A DNA stretch of 64,000 nt from Mycobacterium lepromatosis. GTDB lineage: Bacteria; Actinomycetota; Actinomycetes; Mycobacteriales; Mycobacteriaceae. The notes under the pieces were generated by a model. The model saw nothing but the letters and a program-made list of their open reading frames with translations, made no database searches and had not been told where the DNA came from. The stretch spans positions 558,001 to 622,000 of the forward strand of contig NZ_CP083405.1 in assembly GCF_000975265.2 (NCBI RefSeq). Reading direction: 5' to 3'. This document shows positions 39,245-49,075 of this stretch, piece by piece. Position 1 is the first letter of the stretch. Each line of letters begins with the position of its first letter. The position numbers were made by a program, and so were the translations under genes.

Positions 39245-40530
39245 GCCTGTTGGAGACTCCCAGATCTACACCACCTCGGTCGAGGTGACCACTTGTATGA
39301 TGTGGTTACTCGTACTCCCCCCGAAGGTCGGTACTCGATCGGTAAATGGGCCTTGGGCGTGTTGTGCTAGCGTACTCACTCGGCGGTCTTGCATTCCAGT
39401 TCGGCTCGGCTAGTGAAGGTGGGCTTCTGATCGATGAGGTCTGTTTTATACAGTCCCACGGCAGATTTCATCTACACGTTATCGAATGCGTTACCGGCAC
39501 GGCGGATCGAGTCGACGATCCCGGCCTCGCGCAGTGTTTCGGTGAACGCGATGGCCGTGTACTGATCACCTGTATCCGAGTGATGCGCGAAATCCATTGC
39601 AATGAAACGTAACCTGTAGTAGCTCCGGGTGAACAGCGCTTGCTCAAACATTGATGCTAACAACACCGTGGTTCTGCTACTCATCACTGGCTACCTCAGG
39701 ATGTGGCGGGAGAACATATCCAGGAGAACGCTGTGTAGCCAGACCTTTGCAGTATTCAAACTATTACGTGAAATCGGTGACTCAACCACTGACCGAGCAC
39801 CTTGGCGGCGACCGGGCCCGGTTGATCAGGTATCTGATGTCGCGGTGGCGCCTGCTCGCCACGTTCGGTCGTGGCGGGTGATGCGCTTGTAGCGCACAGT
39901 GTCGTCGAGGCCGGCCAGGCGCATCGACCGCGCCACTACGATCATTGGCCCTAGTCGTGGCCTGTGTGTTTGGCGGTGTTCTGAGCTTGCGCACGCCGTA
40001 GACGTGCCGGTTGGCTAACCACAGGTCGAACCTGGTGTTCGCACCATAGGGGTCGTCGACCTCAGCTGTCGACACCAGTCCTTACTGCTTGACGGCATAA
40101 TATTAGGTGGACGGGGCGGTCTGCTCGGGCAGTGCTGCGCAAATCGAGACGACCCCGAACTTGTCGCGGTGGGTATCAATGTTCTCAACGATCACCGCAG
40201 TTGGCGGTTGACCTTCGTCGCTGCGAAAAAGCACTTGCAGCTCATAGTATCCCTATTGGGCACACTTGAGTTCTAGGATTTAGCGCTCGAGTTCTGCGAT
40301 CCAGCTGACATCATCAGTTTTCGTGCCAGGTCGCGCGCCACTACACAAATCTCGACTAATCTCGGCATGCTTGACCCATGTCTGCAACGTCTCAGGATAC
40401 ACACCGAACTGCTCGGCGATTCGCTTGACAGTACCCTTTGCGGTTGTCGTGGAGCGCGGGGAGCCGTCACCGTCATCCCCGTCGCTTGTTCTACTCTCAG
40501 CTCCTCCGAGTACTTCCGCTGCGCTGCCAT
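39245..40530 (-). mobile_element. IS3-family element remnant (orfA and orfB transposase)
   Basis: The minus strand carries orfA traces near 40530-40270 (AAQRKYSEELR, GTVKRIAEQFGVYPETLQTWVKHAEI, RPGTKTDDVSWIAELER) and orfB traces downstream. The latter include LWLANRHVYGVRKL near 40010, HHSDTGDQYTAIAFTETLREAGIVDSI near 39580 (DDE region), and VGLYKTDLIDQKPTFTSRAELECKTAE near 39440-39350. Stops and deletions break both. It lies directly against the IS256 remnant. Confidence 0.85.
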
Positions 40531-40811
40531 ACACTACATCTTCTCTGGGTGATGAGCGTCACCAGCGAAGCCGGGATAGTTCGGTTGATTTCAGCCGACT
40601 GGCAAGTCTACAATACAATTCGTGTATCGGCGAGACCTCTTTATTCCAATGCATCTATGATGCGGGTAGTGTTGTAAAGTTAATCATTACTGCATTGCGT
40701 AACACTAAGGTAGTAGGCAGGAAAGCTCGGGCGATTTGTGCTGCCTGAGATTTCTCCTTACGGTTGTTCGGGTTTATCTGAAAAATATTTCAAGGAGGAT
40801 TAGTCGTAGTT

Positions 40812-41099
40812 ATGCCCCTTTTTCTGAAAGTAGAAGTAGGTGGGTTGATTATGGCAGCCGGCAGGCTGGACCGCATTAGTAGCCAGGTTAAGGAACAAAA
40901 TATCAAGCTGGCCACTGCGATCACCAATGTTCCCGCACCGGCCCTCGACCCCGTATCGCAGCTAGCATCGCGGTTCTTTACTACCCGCGGGGTGGAGTAC
41001 CAGGCGCATGCCGAGGCGGGTGCGGAAAGTAGTCGTGCGTTCGTTCAGAGTTTGACAAAGGCCGCAGGTGACTATATGACCAGCGATGTTCTCTCTTAA
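40812..41099 (+). CDS. PE family protein
   Basis: The 95-residue protein fits the PE domain: an N-terminal hydrophobic start (LKVEVGGLIMAAGRLDRISSQV), two long helices, and the second-helix pattern YQAHAEAGAESSRAFVQSLTKAAGDY that corresponds to AYQALSAQAAAFHAQFVQALTAG in PE proteins. PE proteins pair with PPE proteins and leave the cell through ESX systems. It stops after the PE domain, like PE5 or PE35. AAGGAGG lies at 40792-40798. The PPE-type gene starts 146 bp downstream, making a PE-PPE pair close to espACD. The literal Pro-Glu near the N-terminus is absent (VEVGG). Confidence 0.8.
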   Translation: MPLFLKVEVGGLIMAAGRLDRISSQVKEQNIKLATAITNVPAPALDPVSQLASRFFTTRGVEYQAHAEAGAESSRAFVQSLTKAAGDYMTSDVLS

Positions 41100-41151
41100 G
41101 GTATAGCGTAGAGAGTTTATAACAATTTTAGAGAACATCTAGTAGAGTTAA

Positions 41152-41165
41152 GCCTCCCAGGAGGC
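41152..41165 (+). promoter_or_regulatory. Inverted repeat burying a Shine-Dalgarno-like sequence
   Basis: GCCTCC-CA-GGAGGC is a perfect 6-bp inverted repeat between the PE and PPE genes. It pairs an AGGAGG with its complement. No start codon follows at a proper distance, so it may instead be a processing or termination structure. Confidence 0.35.
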
Positions 41166-41245
41166 ATTGTAGTGGACGTTTCTGGCGGTATCGGAGTGGC
41201 TACCAGCGAGATAATGAAGAAGAATTTATTAGGGGTAGCAAAATT

Positions 41246-42604
41246 ATGTTCGACTTCATGGCTCTGCCACCCGAGATCAACGCTTATCGGCTGCAGCACG
41301 GCCCGGGTTCGGCCCCGTTATTAGCCGCCGCTGAGGCATGGGAGAGTCTGCAGGAGGAGCTAACGCTAGCAGCGCAGGAAGTGTCTGATACAATAGTTGT
41401 CGCGGTGCCGGAGTCATTTGCGGGCCCTACGTCGGATGTGGTGGTACGCCGTGTCCAAAGATATAGCGATTGGCTGCGTGATAGTGCTGCGAATGCCTCG
41501 GTGACTGTGGATCAACTCGCGTCAGTGGCAGCTGCCTATGAGACGGCTTGTGCGTCGGTGGTGCCGACGCTGGTGGTGATCTCGAATATCGTGCAGACCA
41601 AAGTATTGCAGGTTTGCAACTGGTTTGGGCAATTTTCCCCCCAAATCGCGCGCAAGGAAAGCGAGTACGATAAAATGTGGGTTAACAACGCGAGGGCGAT
41701 GCTAACATATCGGGATGTCGTGCTCCAGCAAACTTTTAGGACGAGAAACTTTACCCTGCCACCGCACTTGATCTCTGACGGTTGCAGGATGCGGAGGAGT
41801 TCGATCGATTCGTTTGATTCGACCAGTTCGTTTGATTTGTCCAGTTCGTTTGATTCGTTTGATTCGACCAGTTCGACCGATTCGTTTGATTCGACCAGTT
41901 CGACCGATTCGTTTGATTCGACCAGTTCGACCGATTCGTGTGATGGGTACGAATCGATTGGTCCATCCGCAGATAGGTACGAATCGCTCTCCCTGTATGA
42001 TCCCGTCGCTTCGCGTGCGGAGAGCAATTTGCTCGCTATGTCGTCCGCGTCGTACGATTCGGTCTACGATCATGGGTATGGGTATGATTCGGTTGGTGAG
42101 TCTGACGTGTGCAGTTCGTTGGGAACCTTTCCGCCAGATCCGGATCAGTTGTCTGCAGGTTTTGCAGATTTCCTTGGGTCCGAAAGTGACGTCGTATCGA
42201 TGGCCAGCTCGGGTCTATCGATGGCCAACGGCCTGGAATCGACGCTAGATAGCCTCCTGATGTCCGCAACGGCGGCTCAAGCTGCAGAGGTGCTAGCCCA
42301 CAGTGAGGCGGCGATAGAGGGTCTTGTAGGGTCAGTGGGTAGCGGAATCCTGATGCAGGATGCGGCTGCTGAAGGTTCTCAGGTGGTTGCTAGCGTAGGT
42401 CAGGCTGCGTCGGTTGGTCCGTTGCGAGTACCGGAAAGTTGGGTCTCGGCCAGTCAGGCGGCCACAACGTCGATACGCACATTGCCGGTAGTCGGCAGTG
42501 CGGTTACCACGGCAGTAAGCGGCTCGCTGGAAGGGATGATGGACCAGTCGGACGAGGCGATCACGGATTCCACCGAGGGAGAGACGGTGGGACTGCGGGC
42601 CTGA
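41246..42604 (+). CDS. sra: Serine-rich PPE-family antigen with Ser/Asp repeat region
   Basis: The 452-residue protein begins MFDFMALPPEINAYRLQHGPGSAPLLAAAEAWESL, a PPE-family N-terminus (PPE at residues 8-10), and has the helical PPE core to about residue 175. Residues about 180-235 are a Ser/Asp/Phe/Thr region that includes three exact nine-residue repeats DSFDSTSST at 203-229. More Ser/Tyr/Asp-rich sequence follows (YDSVYDHGYGYDSVGESD). The C-terminal third is Ser/Ala/Gly/Val-rich helix. It corresponds in place and character to the M. leprae 45-kDa serine-rich antigen (ML0411), about 408 residues as I recall it. The usual WLGP motif of PPE proteins is absent. It is probably exported with the upstream PE partner. 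Confidence 0.87.
   Translation: MFDFMALPPEINAYRLQHGPGSAPLLAAAEAWESLQEELTLAAQEVSDTIVVAVPESFAGPTSDVVVRRVQRYSDWLRDSAANASVTVDQLASVAAAYETACASVVPTLVVISNIVQTKVLQVCNWFGQFSPQIARKESEYDKMWVNNARAMLTYRDVVLQQTFRTRNFTLPPHLISDGCRMRRSSIDSFDSTSSFDLSSSFDSFDSTSSTDSFDSTSSTDSFDSTSSTDSCDGYESIGPSADRYESLSLYDPVASRAESNLLAMSSASYDSVYDHGYGYDSVGESDVCSSLGTFPPDPDQLSAGFADFLGSESDVVSMASSGLSMANGLESTLDSLLMSATAAQAAEVLAHSEAAIEGLVGSVGSGILMQDAAAEGSQVVASVGQAASVGPLRVPESWVSASQAATTSIRTLPVVGSAVTTAVSGSLEGMMDQSDEAITDSTEGETVGLRA
41852..41932 (+). repeat. Three perfect 27-bp tandem repeats within the PPE antigen gene
   Basis: Units at 41852-41878, 41879-41905 and 41906-41932 are identical and in frame, each coding DSFDSTSST. Degenerate copies of the GATTCG/TTTGAT/CAGTTCG words flank them from about 41800 to 41945. 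A repeat length divisible by three would let copy number vary without frameshift. Confidence 0.93.
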
Positions 42605-43476
42605 GTGAGATGCCTGGCCTCCAACGAAATGACCTGAACGTTGGGGAGGAGGTTGGTTGGAGACAATTGTCGAATTTGATAGTTGTTCATCGTGTAGCTT
42701 TCCTTGAGGCGTGTATATGCTATCCCGTTACACACCTCGTGTAGCAGTTTATGATGTTGTGAACTGTTTGATTCCTCTGTATAGGGTATATATCTTTATC
42801 TTAAGGGATGGTTGGGTAATAGATCGTCCTTATCGTTCTTTACATTCATCGGCATCCAGACAACGATCGCCGCGTCTTATGGGAAACAGACCAGGAGGAA
42901 AGCATTGGCTTGTGGTGGTTGCCTGTTTTGGTAAATCATCCAGGTGCCAGCACGGAACGCAGAATTGAAATTCGTGTCGCTAGATCAATACCGGGATGAT
43001 GTTCTGGACGTCAATGTTGATCTGTTGATCCAGTCTGCCGGCGTTAGCAGATATGTTCAGTTGGTTATTATCTTGGGTTTGTCGTTGTACCAGTCGGCGT
43101 CGATCGACTGTAGGCCACTTAGGACTTCGACCGGCTTACCGAGCTAGCTGGCCCAACGGTGCGGCAGTCTGCAAAGCTTGCTCTTTGCACTCCGGGGTTC
43201 GGCTGGGGACTGGGTATGTCAGTGGCGATGACCCTGTGTCCGCGTTATCTTAGGATTAAGCGTTTAGGATTAAGGTCAACGTGATGCTGCATGCATGAGT
43301 TGTTCCGCCGCAGGCTTCGATGATTACCGTTGTGTACAGCACGGTCAGGATGCTTTCCAGATCATGGTGCGGTTGAGTATGGGGATAGCCCCTGCTTGCC
43401 GACCGTGTCAATGTGTTTTGCGATGGCTAGGTGCAGAAAAGGGAGGCTTGAATATTTCAATTGAAGGGAGACTCGT
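42605..43476. other. Decay region without identifiable gene
   Basis: About 870 bp follow the PPE gene with no frame that I can match to a known family. Composition is A+T richer than average in 42690-42850. Confidence 0.4.
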
Positions 43477-44150
43477 ATGGAAAGGGACCCCACTGCCATC
43501 AGCGTGGTGGTGGAGCTAGTGTCAACCAACGGCTGACCGGGACACCATACTGTATGCTTCCGCTTTCGGTGTTGGAATCGAGGATTTGTCCTTAATCATA
43601 GACAACAGTCACGACATCACATCAGCAGGTATTGCCCGCCTAATGTTGTGATTTGCTGTTCGGCGTTCGGGGCGGCGGCAAAGATCGGAAAGTGTAACTG
43701 GGCCTTTCGTTTTACACGGGTCGCAGGCCATCCGGCTGCATGCACCGTTGCCGGCCGCCGGAAAGCTGTCGGTGGTCACCGTAGGTTATCGAACGGCAGG
43801 ACAAGGGCAGGAACCCGATCGTTGTGTTGCGTGGCCGCGGCACGGACCTGGAATCTAGGACGTTGATCGCTGAGACGCGGACCACGCTGTTCATCTGGGG
43901 TGCTGATGGGTTCGGGTGCATGTCAGGGCAGCGGCCGGTGGCAAACGGATTTTCTATATCGGCGAGCGCGACGCTCGAATCGTGTTGTCCACTCGCGAAG
44001 ATGAGGCGTTGATTTATCTCCTTTTTGATGATCGCAATCCGTTTGTATAGCGATTTGTGGTTCGCCTGAGAGATGGCCGGGTTTTGAGCCGATGCTGAAT
44101 GTTATTGTGCAGTTACGGTATATTGGGCCGAGGGTTGGTCGCTGAACTGC
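43477..44150 (+). pseudogene. htdY: MaoC-like 3-hydroxyacyl dehydratase pseudogene (HtdY, Rv3389c-like)
   Basis: The start ATG 43477 gives ERDPTAISVVVELV, then in shifted frames TDRDTILYASAFGVGIEDLS, FGAAAKIGKCNWA, TLPPAGKLSVVT, VVLRGRGTDLES and STREDEALIY, LLFDDRNP. They match the N-terminal hot-dog domain and linker of the double MaoC dehydratase. The catalytic second hot-dog region with its Asp/His is largely deleted, so the enzyme is lost. Confidence 0.85.
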
Positions 44151-44214
44151 GCAAAGTCGCGGCGGCAAGCTGCGTGAGGTGCTGGCCGACGGGGCGGTTG
44201 GAGTACCTGTCGGC

Positions 44215-45504
44215 CTAGCGTCGAGTGTCACTGAGCTGACGTGCCAGCCGTTCGGTGAATTCACTTACGTGCGCAGGACTGTCCAGCGCGAACAGTGCGG
44301 CGGTTGCGCGGTTACCGTTTTCAGTGTGTCGAACCACGATCGGAATGCCCCGAACGTCGGCATGGCGCACCGCGTCGAACGCGTCCTCGTCGGTGATGTC
44401 GTCGCCGAGACAGATCGGCATGAGCGAAGCTGAGCTGACTTGAGTGCCGGCATGGTGCAGGTGATCGATCACCCAATGGAGTGTTTTTCCCTTGTCCCAG
44501 TCAATGTCGGGACGTAACTCGATGACCTCACGGCCTGTCGTCACCCGAAGCGCGTTGCGCTGGCCTGCTATGCGCACCGCCACGGTGACCTCGTCGATGC
44601 GGTCACGCGCGGCGTTACGGTAGTGCACTGCGACGCCAAAATGCTTGTTTTCCAAAATGACTCCTGGAATTGGTCCGAGTTGGTCGCGTAGCTGGGCCGC
44701 CGCCTGATCCAGTAGGGGTTTCGTCGCTGCCGCCGCGTCGTTTTGATGATGTGTGCCGTCGGGTGCAGTTGACTCAAAACCATGACTGCCGGCATACCAG
44801 ATTCCGGGCACGCCGATGCGCTTGATCACATCGGCGAGGTCGCGGCCGGACAGGATGGCGACTGGACAATGTGTGGCTAACTTCTGCAGTGCTTCAGTCG
44901 CGCCGGGAACGGGTCTGGCCGAGTCGGGATCATCGACGATGTCTGATAGTGTGCCGTCGAAGTCGAAGAACACCGCCGGCTGCCGGGCGGTGAAGTTGTC
45001 AGTTAAGCCGATGGTCTGCAGCGCGTCAGGAAGCTCCGACACCCGACGGTCCCCGGTTCGCACGATGATCTCACGTAGGTCGGCGACTACCGTATCGGCG
45101 CCGGAGCGACGCAGTGTGTCGCGGTGGCTTGTCCGGTCTTCCCCTATTACTAGGCCGAGCACCAGCGCGAAGCCGCCATAGTGTGCTGCCGTGACGCCAG
45201 CCGCGTCGACTGCGACGACGACGCACCGGCCCGGTTGTGCCATTAAGCGGTTGGCAGCGGCGACTAGGATGGTGATTTCTCTGCCGTCTAGGCCTTCAAC
45301 GTGCACGGGGAACAGATCACCTAGGCCGGTTGCAGTCAGCACGCTCTGGCTGTTGCGGTTGGTCGAAAAAACGGCGGTGCTCACACCGATCTCCTGAAGT
45401 TGTCGGACCAGCGTCACTGTGGAGTCGAGCGGGGTGTCGGTCACTACGGCGTCGAGGTCGAACAGTGCTGCGTCGTGGCGCCGCGGGTCTATGGTGACCG
45501 GCAT
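44215..45504 (-). CDS. otsB: Trehalose-6-phosphate phosphatase OtsB
   Basis: OtsB removes phosphate from trehalose-6-phosphate, the last step of the OtsA-OtsB route; trehalose carries mycolates in trehalose mono- and dimycolate. The 429-residue protein has two HAD-like halves. The N-terminal half (ALFDLDAVVTDTPLDSTV) is degenerate at the second Asp. The C-terminal half is the catalytic phosphatase: VFFDFDGTLSDIVDDPD (nucleophile Asp in DFDGT), CPVAILSGRDLADV, GSHGFE, and ICLGDDITDEDAF near the end. This two-domain form is usual for mycobacterial OtsB2. The gene starts at ATG 45504. No neighbour is intact; its downstream end lies close to the htdY remnant. Confidence 0.95.
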   Translation of the reverse strand: MPVTIDPRRHDAALFDLDAVVTDTPLDSTVTLVRQLQEIGVSTAVFSTNRNSQSVLTATGLGDLFPVHVEGLDGREITILVAAANRLMAQPGRCVVVAVDAAGVTAAHYGGFALVLGLVIGEDRTSHRDTLRRSGADTVVADLREIIVRTGDRRVSELPDALQTIGLTDNFTARQPAVFFDFDGTLSDIVDDPDSARPVPGATEALQKLATHCPVAILSGRDLADVIKRIGVPGIWYAGSHGFESTAPDGTHHQNDAAAATKPLLDQAAAQLRDQLGPIPGVILENKHFGVAVHYRNAARDRIDEVTVAVRIAGQRNALRVTTGREVIELRPDIDWDKGKTLHWVIDHLHHAGTQVSSASLMPICLGDDITDEDAFDAVRHADVRGIPIVVRHTENGNRATAALFALDSPAHVSEFTERLARQLSDTRR

Positions 45505-45649
45505 TAACTAACCATCTCACGGGTGGACATGGTGGTCAGCGGGAGGGCTCTATGTCTGGTTAGCGACGCTCTCGTGCGTACGACGTGGAGGCCTCGTCTG
45601 GGCCGGTGCGCTTCGTTGGGAAACACGCCGGGTTATCGCGCGTAGCGGT

Positions 45650-46935
45650 CTTTGGTTAACAACAGGATGGAGTCATGGCTGAGTGCTGCCAGCTGCGTGA
45701 TCTCCAGCTCAATACCGGCGGTAAGTTGCTTGCTATCGGGTGCAGTGTCGTAGTCGGTTGTGATGCCGAATACCAGTTCGTCGCCGTAGCTCAGCACCGT
45801 GACCCCCAGTGTGCAGCTTTAGTACGGTCGGCGGGATCGGACGTACGCGCTCCATCCGCTGACCCATCAGTTGTAACCGATCGCGTGCCCCAGGCACGTT
45901 TATTGCCAGCATTACGATCCCACGCTCCTACTGTAGCCGATTCAGCAGTTGAATCGCATGGTAGCGCAATGCAATTGGGAGGTGATGGATTGCTGACTCC
46001 AAAATGTTGCTGCGTGGATCGCTCTGTGTAGCCGCCAACCTGTTGTGCACGGTTTGCAGTCGCTGAACCAGGTCCTCATGGTTGACGGGGGATAGGGCAG
46101 TTTCCCGACCTAGGCGCACGAACGCTCCGACATCGATGCCAGTGTGCGTAGCGCGAGTTCGTGCGCAGCTGTTCGCCGCGGGTGCAGCAGAGCTGTCCAG
46201 AAGCCTTCGGTGATCGCGGCAAGTGCAACTGTCATTGTTGGTAACGCCGAACTTGCAGTATGCTGTCGTAAACACCGGTTATTGGAACGCGCATTGTGCT
46301 GTACCGCGGCACGGTGCTGACCAAGCCAGCCGGATGCATCCTGAACCCGGGCCAGATTCTCTCGTTCGGTTTTCTGCTTGCTTGGCCATGATCCCGATGT
46401 AAGCTCGTTTACAGGGTGTCGACCCAGTTCCGCGCATCGCGGTTTGATAGCTAAATCTGTTTTATGCCAATTTTTTGGAAAAAATATGGCTGTCGGAGTC
46501 GTCGCAAAGTCTGGTCAGGGTATGGGCTGCGGAGATGTCTTCGGCCATGCAGTGGTGGATCTTCATCAAGATCGCCCACTAGTTGTCCTTTACACACCGG
46601 ATGACCCAAGTATTTCCACCGTGGCCAGTCCAGGTTGAGGGGTCATTCCAGGGCATGGGTGATTGTCGTGAACAGTTTTGGTGTCGTTTCTTGGAGGGCA
46701 GAGGAGCAACCTGTCGCGGGTGATCTGTGGCGTCGAAGCCCGGATAGTTGTTCCCTTGTTGTCCAGTGACGTCGAACGTATGCGTTCGCAACGTTTGTGT
46801 GCATCACGGTATCGACTGAATCCGTTCTGCTCGGAGGGTTTCGAGTGCGTCGAAGTCAGGAGCAGCGTCGTCGACGATGGCGATAGCTCCGATTCGCTAG
46901 GTTTGTCTGTCGATCTGGATCGTGAGCTTTGAGGA
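45650..46935 (-). pseudogene. Wax ester synthase/diacylglycerol acyltransferase pseudogene (Rv3371-like)
   Basis: Minus-strand fragments run IGAIAIVDDAAPDFDALETLRAERI, PGFDATDHPRQVAPL, then the active-site region WAILMKIHHCMAEDISA (HHxxxD motif with Glu for the usual Asp-Gly neighbourhood), and GAFVRLGRETALSPVNHEDLVQRLQTVHNRLAA. Next come INVPGARDRLQLMGQRMERVRPIPP and LSYGDELVFGITTDYD. This is the whole WS/DGAT enzyme in order, with stops and frameshifts. It lies upstream of otsB on the same strand, as in M. tuberculosis. Confidence 0.88.
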
Positions 46936-47789
46936 AACTTGCATAACTTTCTTCAGCGAAACAGTAGATTCTCTTCTTGAGCCAGTATTCGTTGCGCACC
47001 CCTGTTTGCGTTATGGCCCGTAGCGTTAAAAACGTTTTTAAGTTTAAGGGTTGAAGACGCGGTTTAACAATCGTTTTTCGGGTGGTCGAGTGCGGCTATT
47101 GCGTCGAATATTTTCTCGATAAACTGTGTGGCGTAGGTTGGAGCAGCGGTCCGCCTAAGTTGGGTGTAAATGAAACCGGGTGCTTGACGGTAAGTCACGC
47201 TATGCTGAAGTACCGTTGGTCGTAGTGCCCCGACCATGTGTCTTGCTTGTGCAAACGCGGAACGCATAAGCCGCTGGATGACGGCAAGATGGCCTGCTCG
47301 TCCGTCACGTAATGTTTGAGCTGCATGCGCATTCGGCGGTGTATAGTTGTCCTCTATGGGGCTAGTACGCCAGAAGAATCTGGTCTAGGAGGCCGCCGAG
47401 CGCGGCGTCCTTACCGTGTTTGGCTCCGAACGGTCGTTTTGTGTTCCCGGGCCTGCACCAAAACAGCCCGGGCCGCACTTGCTGGTGTTAGCCCGTTGCG
47501 CGGAAGGTTACTAGAGGTTGCTGCGGTCCGTATCGATCATTCGACTCCGCGATGACCAACCGCAGAAGTCAGTCTCAACTGCATCCCGCCCAGCGACTGT
47601 AGTTGCCATCTTCAGGCCGCTGGGCGAATAGTAGAATAGTGATAGTCTAGCTCCCTTCTCGCCGAACCGCAGCAAGCATACGGCTAATTTGAGCATGAGT
47701 TGCAAGCTTATTATGCAACTGAGATTTTCAGTTTACTTCCTGTTAGTGCAGAATACCATACAGTTTTGCCAGGAAAACAACATCTTGTG
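46936..47789. other. Region where dnaE2 would be expected; no gene seen
   Basis: By synteny this place belongs to the 3.2-kb dnaE2 (Rv3370c), but only about 850 bp separate the flanking remnants and I cannot find polymerase motifs. A purine/T-rich stretch with AAAACGTTTTTAAG lies near 47027-47040. Confidence 0.4.
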
Positions 47790-48287
47790 TCAGGGCAGGG
47801 GATCGGCGGCCAAGTCCGAGGTTCACTATGCTTTGGGCGTCATCGCTGTCGACCTGGTGGATAATGAGCTATCGTCGGCCAGGTGCTGTCTTCTGCCATC
47901 ACCTTGGTCAAGCCGAACTTCGCGGCGTCCTCACGGTACTTCGTTGTTCAATAGGAGTTGTTCAATAGGACTCGTCGTATGGCCGTCGACGTAGGTGGTC
48001 ACCACTGCGGTGGTACCGTCGATAGCGACGATGCTGCTGCCATCGCCGTTAGAGTCTAGGTTCAGTTTCATCTGGGGATGCGCCTTGATTTTATGGGCGG
48101 TGTCTTGCACGCACGCTCTATGTGGTACACCGCCAGATCGGCTCCGTCGAAGTAGGACTACATCAGCCGCGGTACGGGTTGCCTTGATTTGGAAACGGTG
48201 TTCAGCCACTCGTAGTGATCCGACATAAGCCGGCTGGAAACCTCTTGTTTCAGTTCGCTGGTTGTGGCGCAACGGTAGTCATTCCTG
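47790..48287 (-). pseudogene. FMN/F420-binding split-barrel protein pseudogene (Rv3369-like)
   Basis: The minus strand reads YFDGADLAVYHIERACK, then AHKIKAHPQMKLNLDSNGDGSSIVAIDGTTAVVTTYVDGHTT, and YREDAAKFGLTKVMAED. This resembles the beta strands of pyridoxamine-phosphate-oxidase-like proteins (KxxxIRAHPxVxLxxDxxGDGxxIVVIxGTA). Frame changes and stops break it. It is divergent from the nitroreductase remnant, as Rv3369 is from Rv3368c. Confidence 0.68.
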
Positions 48288-48936
48288 ATGACCCTAAACC
48301 TTTCTGTCGACGAAGTTCTTACCACTACCCGGCTCGGTGCGCAAACGGCTCGATTTCGACAAACCGGTGCCTCGCGACGTGTTGATGGAATGCCTAGAGC
48401 TGACGTTGCAGGCACCTACCGGTTCCAATGCGCAGAGCTGGCATTGGATGTTCGTCGAGGAGGCCGAAAAGCGCAAGACGATCGGTGACATCTACCTGGT
48501 CAATGCCTAGTGCTACTTCAACCAGCCCACACCCGAATACCTTGAAGGGCGACACGCGCGGTGAACGGATGGGGTTGGTGCGCGATTCTGGGACCTATCT
48601 CGTCGAGCATATGTACGAGGTGCCGGTCCTGTTGAGCCCGTGCCTATTGGGTCGAGCGGAAGAGTCACCGTTGGGCGCCGTGTCGTACTGGGCATCGCTG
48701 TTCCCAGCGGTCTGGAGCTTTTGCCTAGCGCTTTGTTCCGGAGGACTGGGCACGTGCTGGACTAGCCTGCACTTGCTCGGCGACAGTGAGCAGCGGGTGG
48801 CCCGAGGTACTAGGCATTCCCTCCGACAAGTACAGCCAGGGCGGGCTGTTGCCCATCGCCTACACCAAAGGAACCGACTTCCGGCCGGCCAACCGGCTGC
48901 CCGCCGAGAACGGTCACGCACTGGGACATTTGGTAA
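48288..48936 (+). pseudogene. Nitroreductase-family protein pseudogene (Rv3368c-like)
   Basis: ATG 48288 begins MTLNLSVDEVLTTTR as in Rv3368c. Blocks in three frames follow: RLDFDKPVPRDVLMECLELTLQAPTGSNAQSW (FMN site), GDTRGERMGLVRDSGTYLVEHMYEVPVLL, SYWASLFPAVWSFCLAL, VLGIPSDKYSQGGLLPIAYTKGTDFRPANRLPAE and an end VTHWDIW followed by TAA at 48934-48936. Small insertions, such as one base after the first 15 codons, put it out of frame. Confidence 0.92.
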
Positions 48937-49075
48937 CCCGGGCCCGATTAACCGTGGATGCCGGGGCGGTCTGTTTGAGCTGTCAGGGTTACCGGTGCTG
49001 GTTCCTCCTGCTTTGCCGCTGCTTGGGATGTCATGGTCGCCGCCGGTGCTACACTCCCGCGAGGTGAGGCAGGCT

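Noticed and set aside
41536..42027. Minus-strand frame with Glu-Ser-Asn repeats (SNESVELVE)
   Set aside because: It is the mirror of the 27-bp repeats in the PPE antigen gene, has no ribosome binding site, and the plus-strand frame continues far beyond the repeat.
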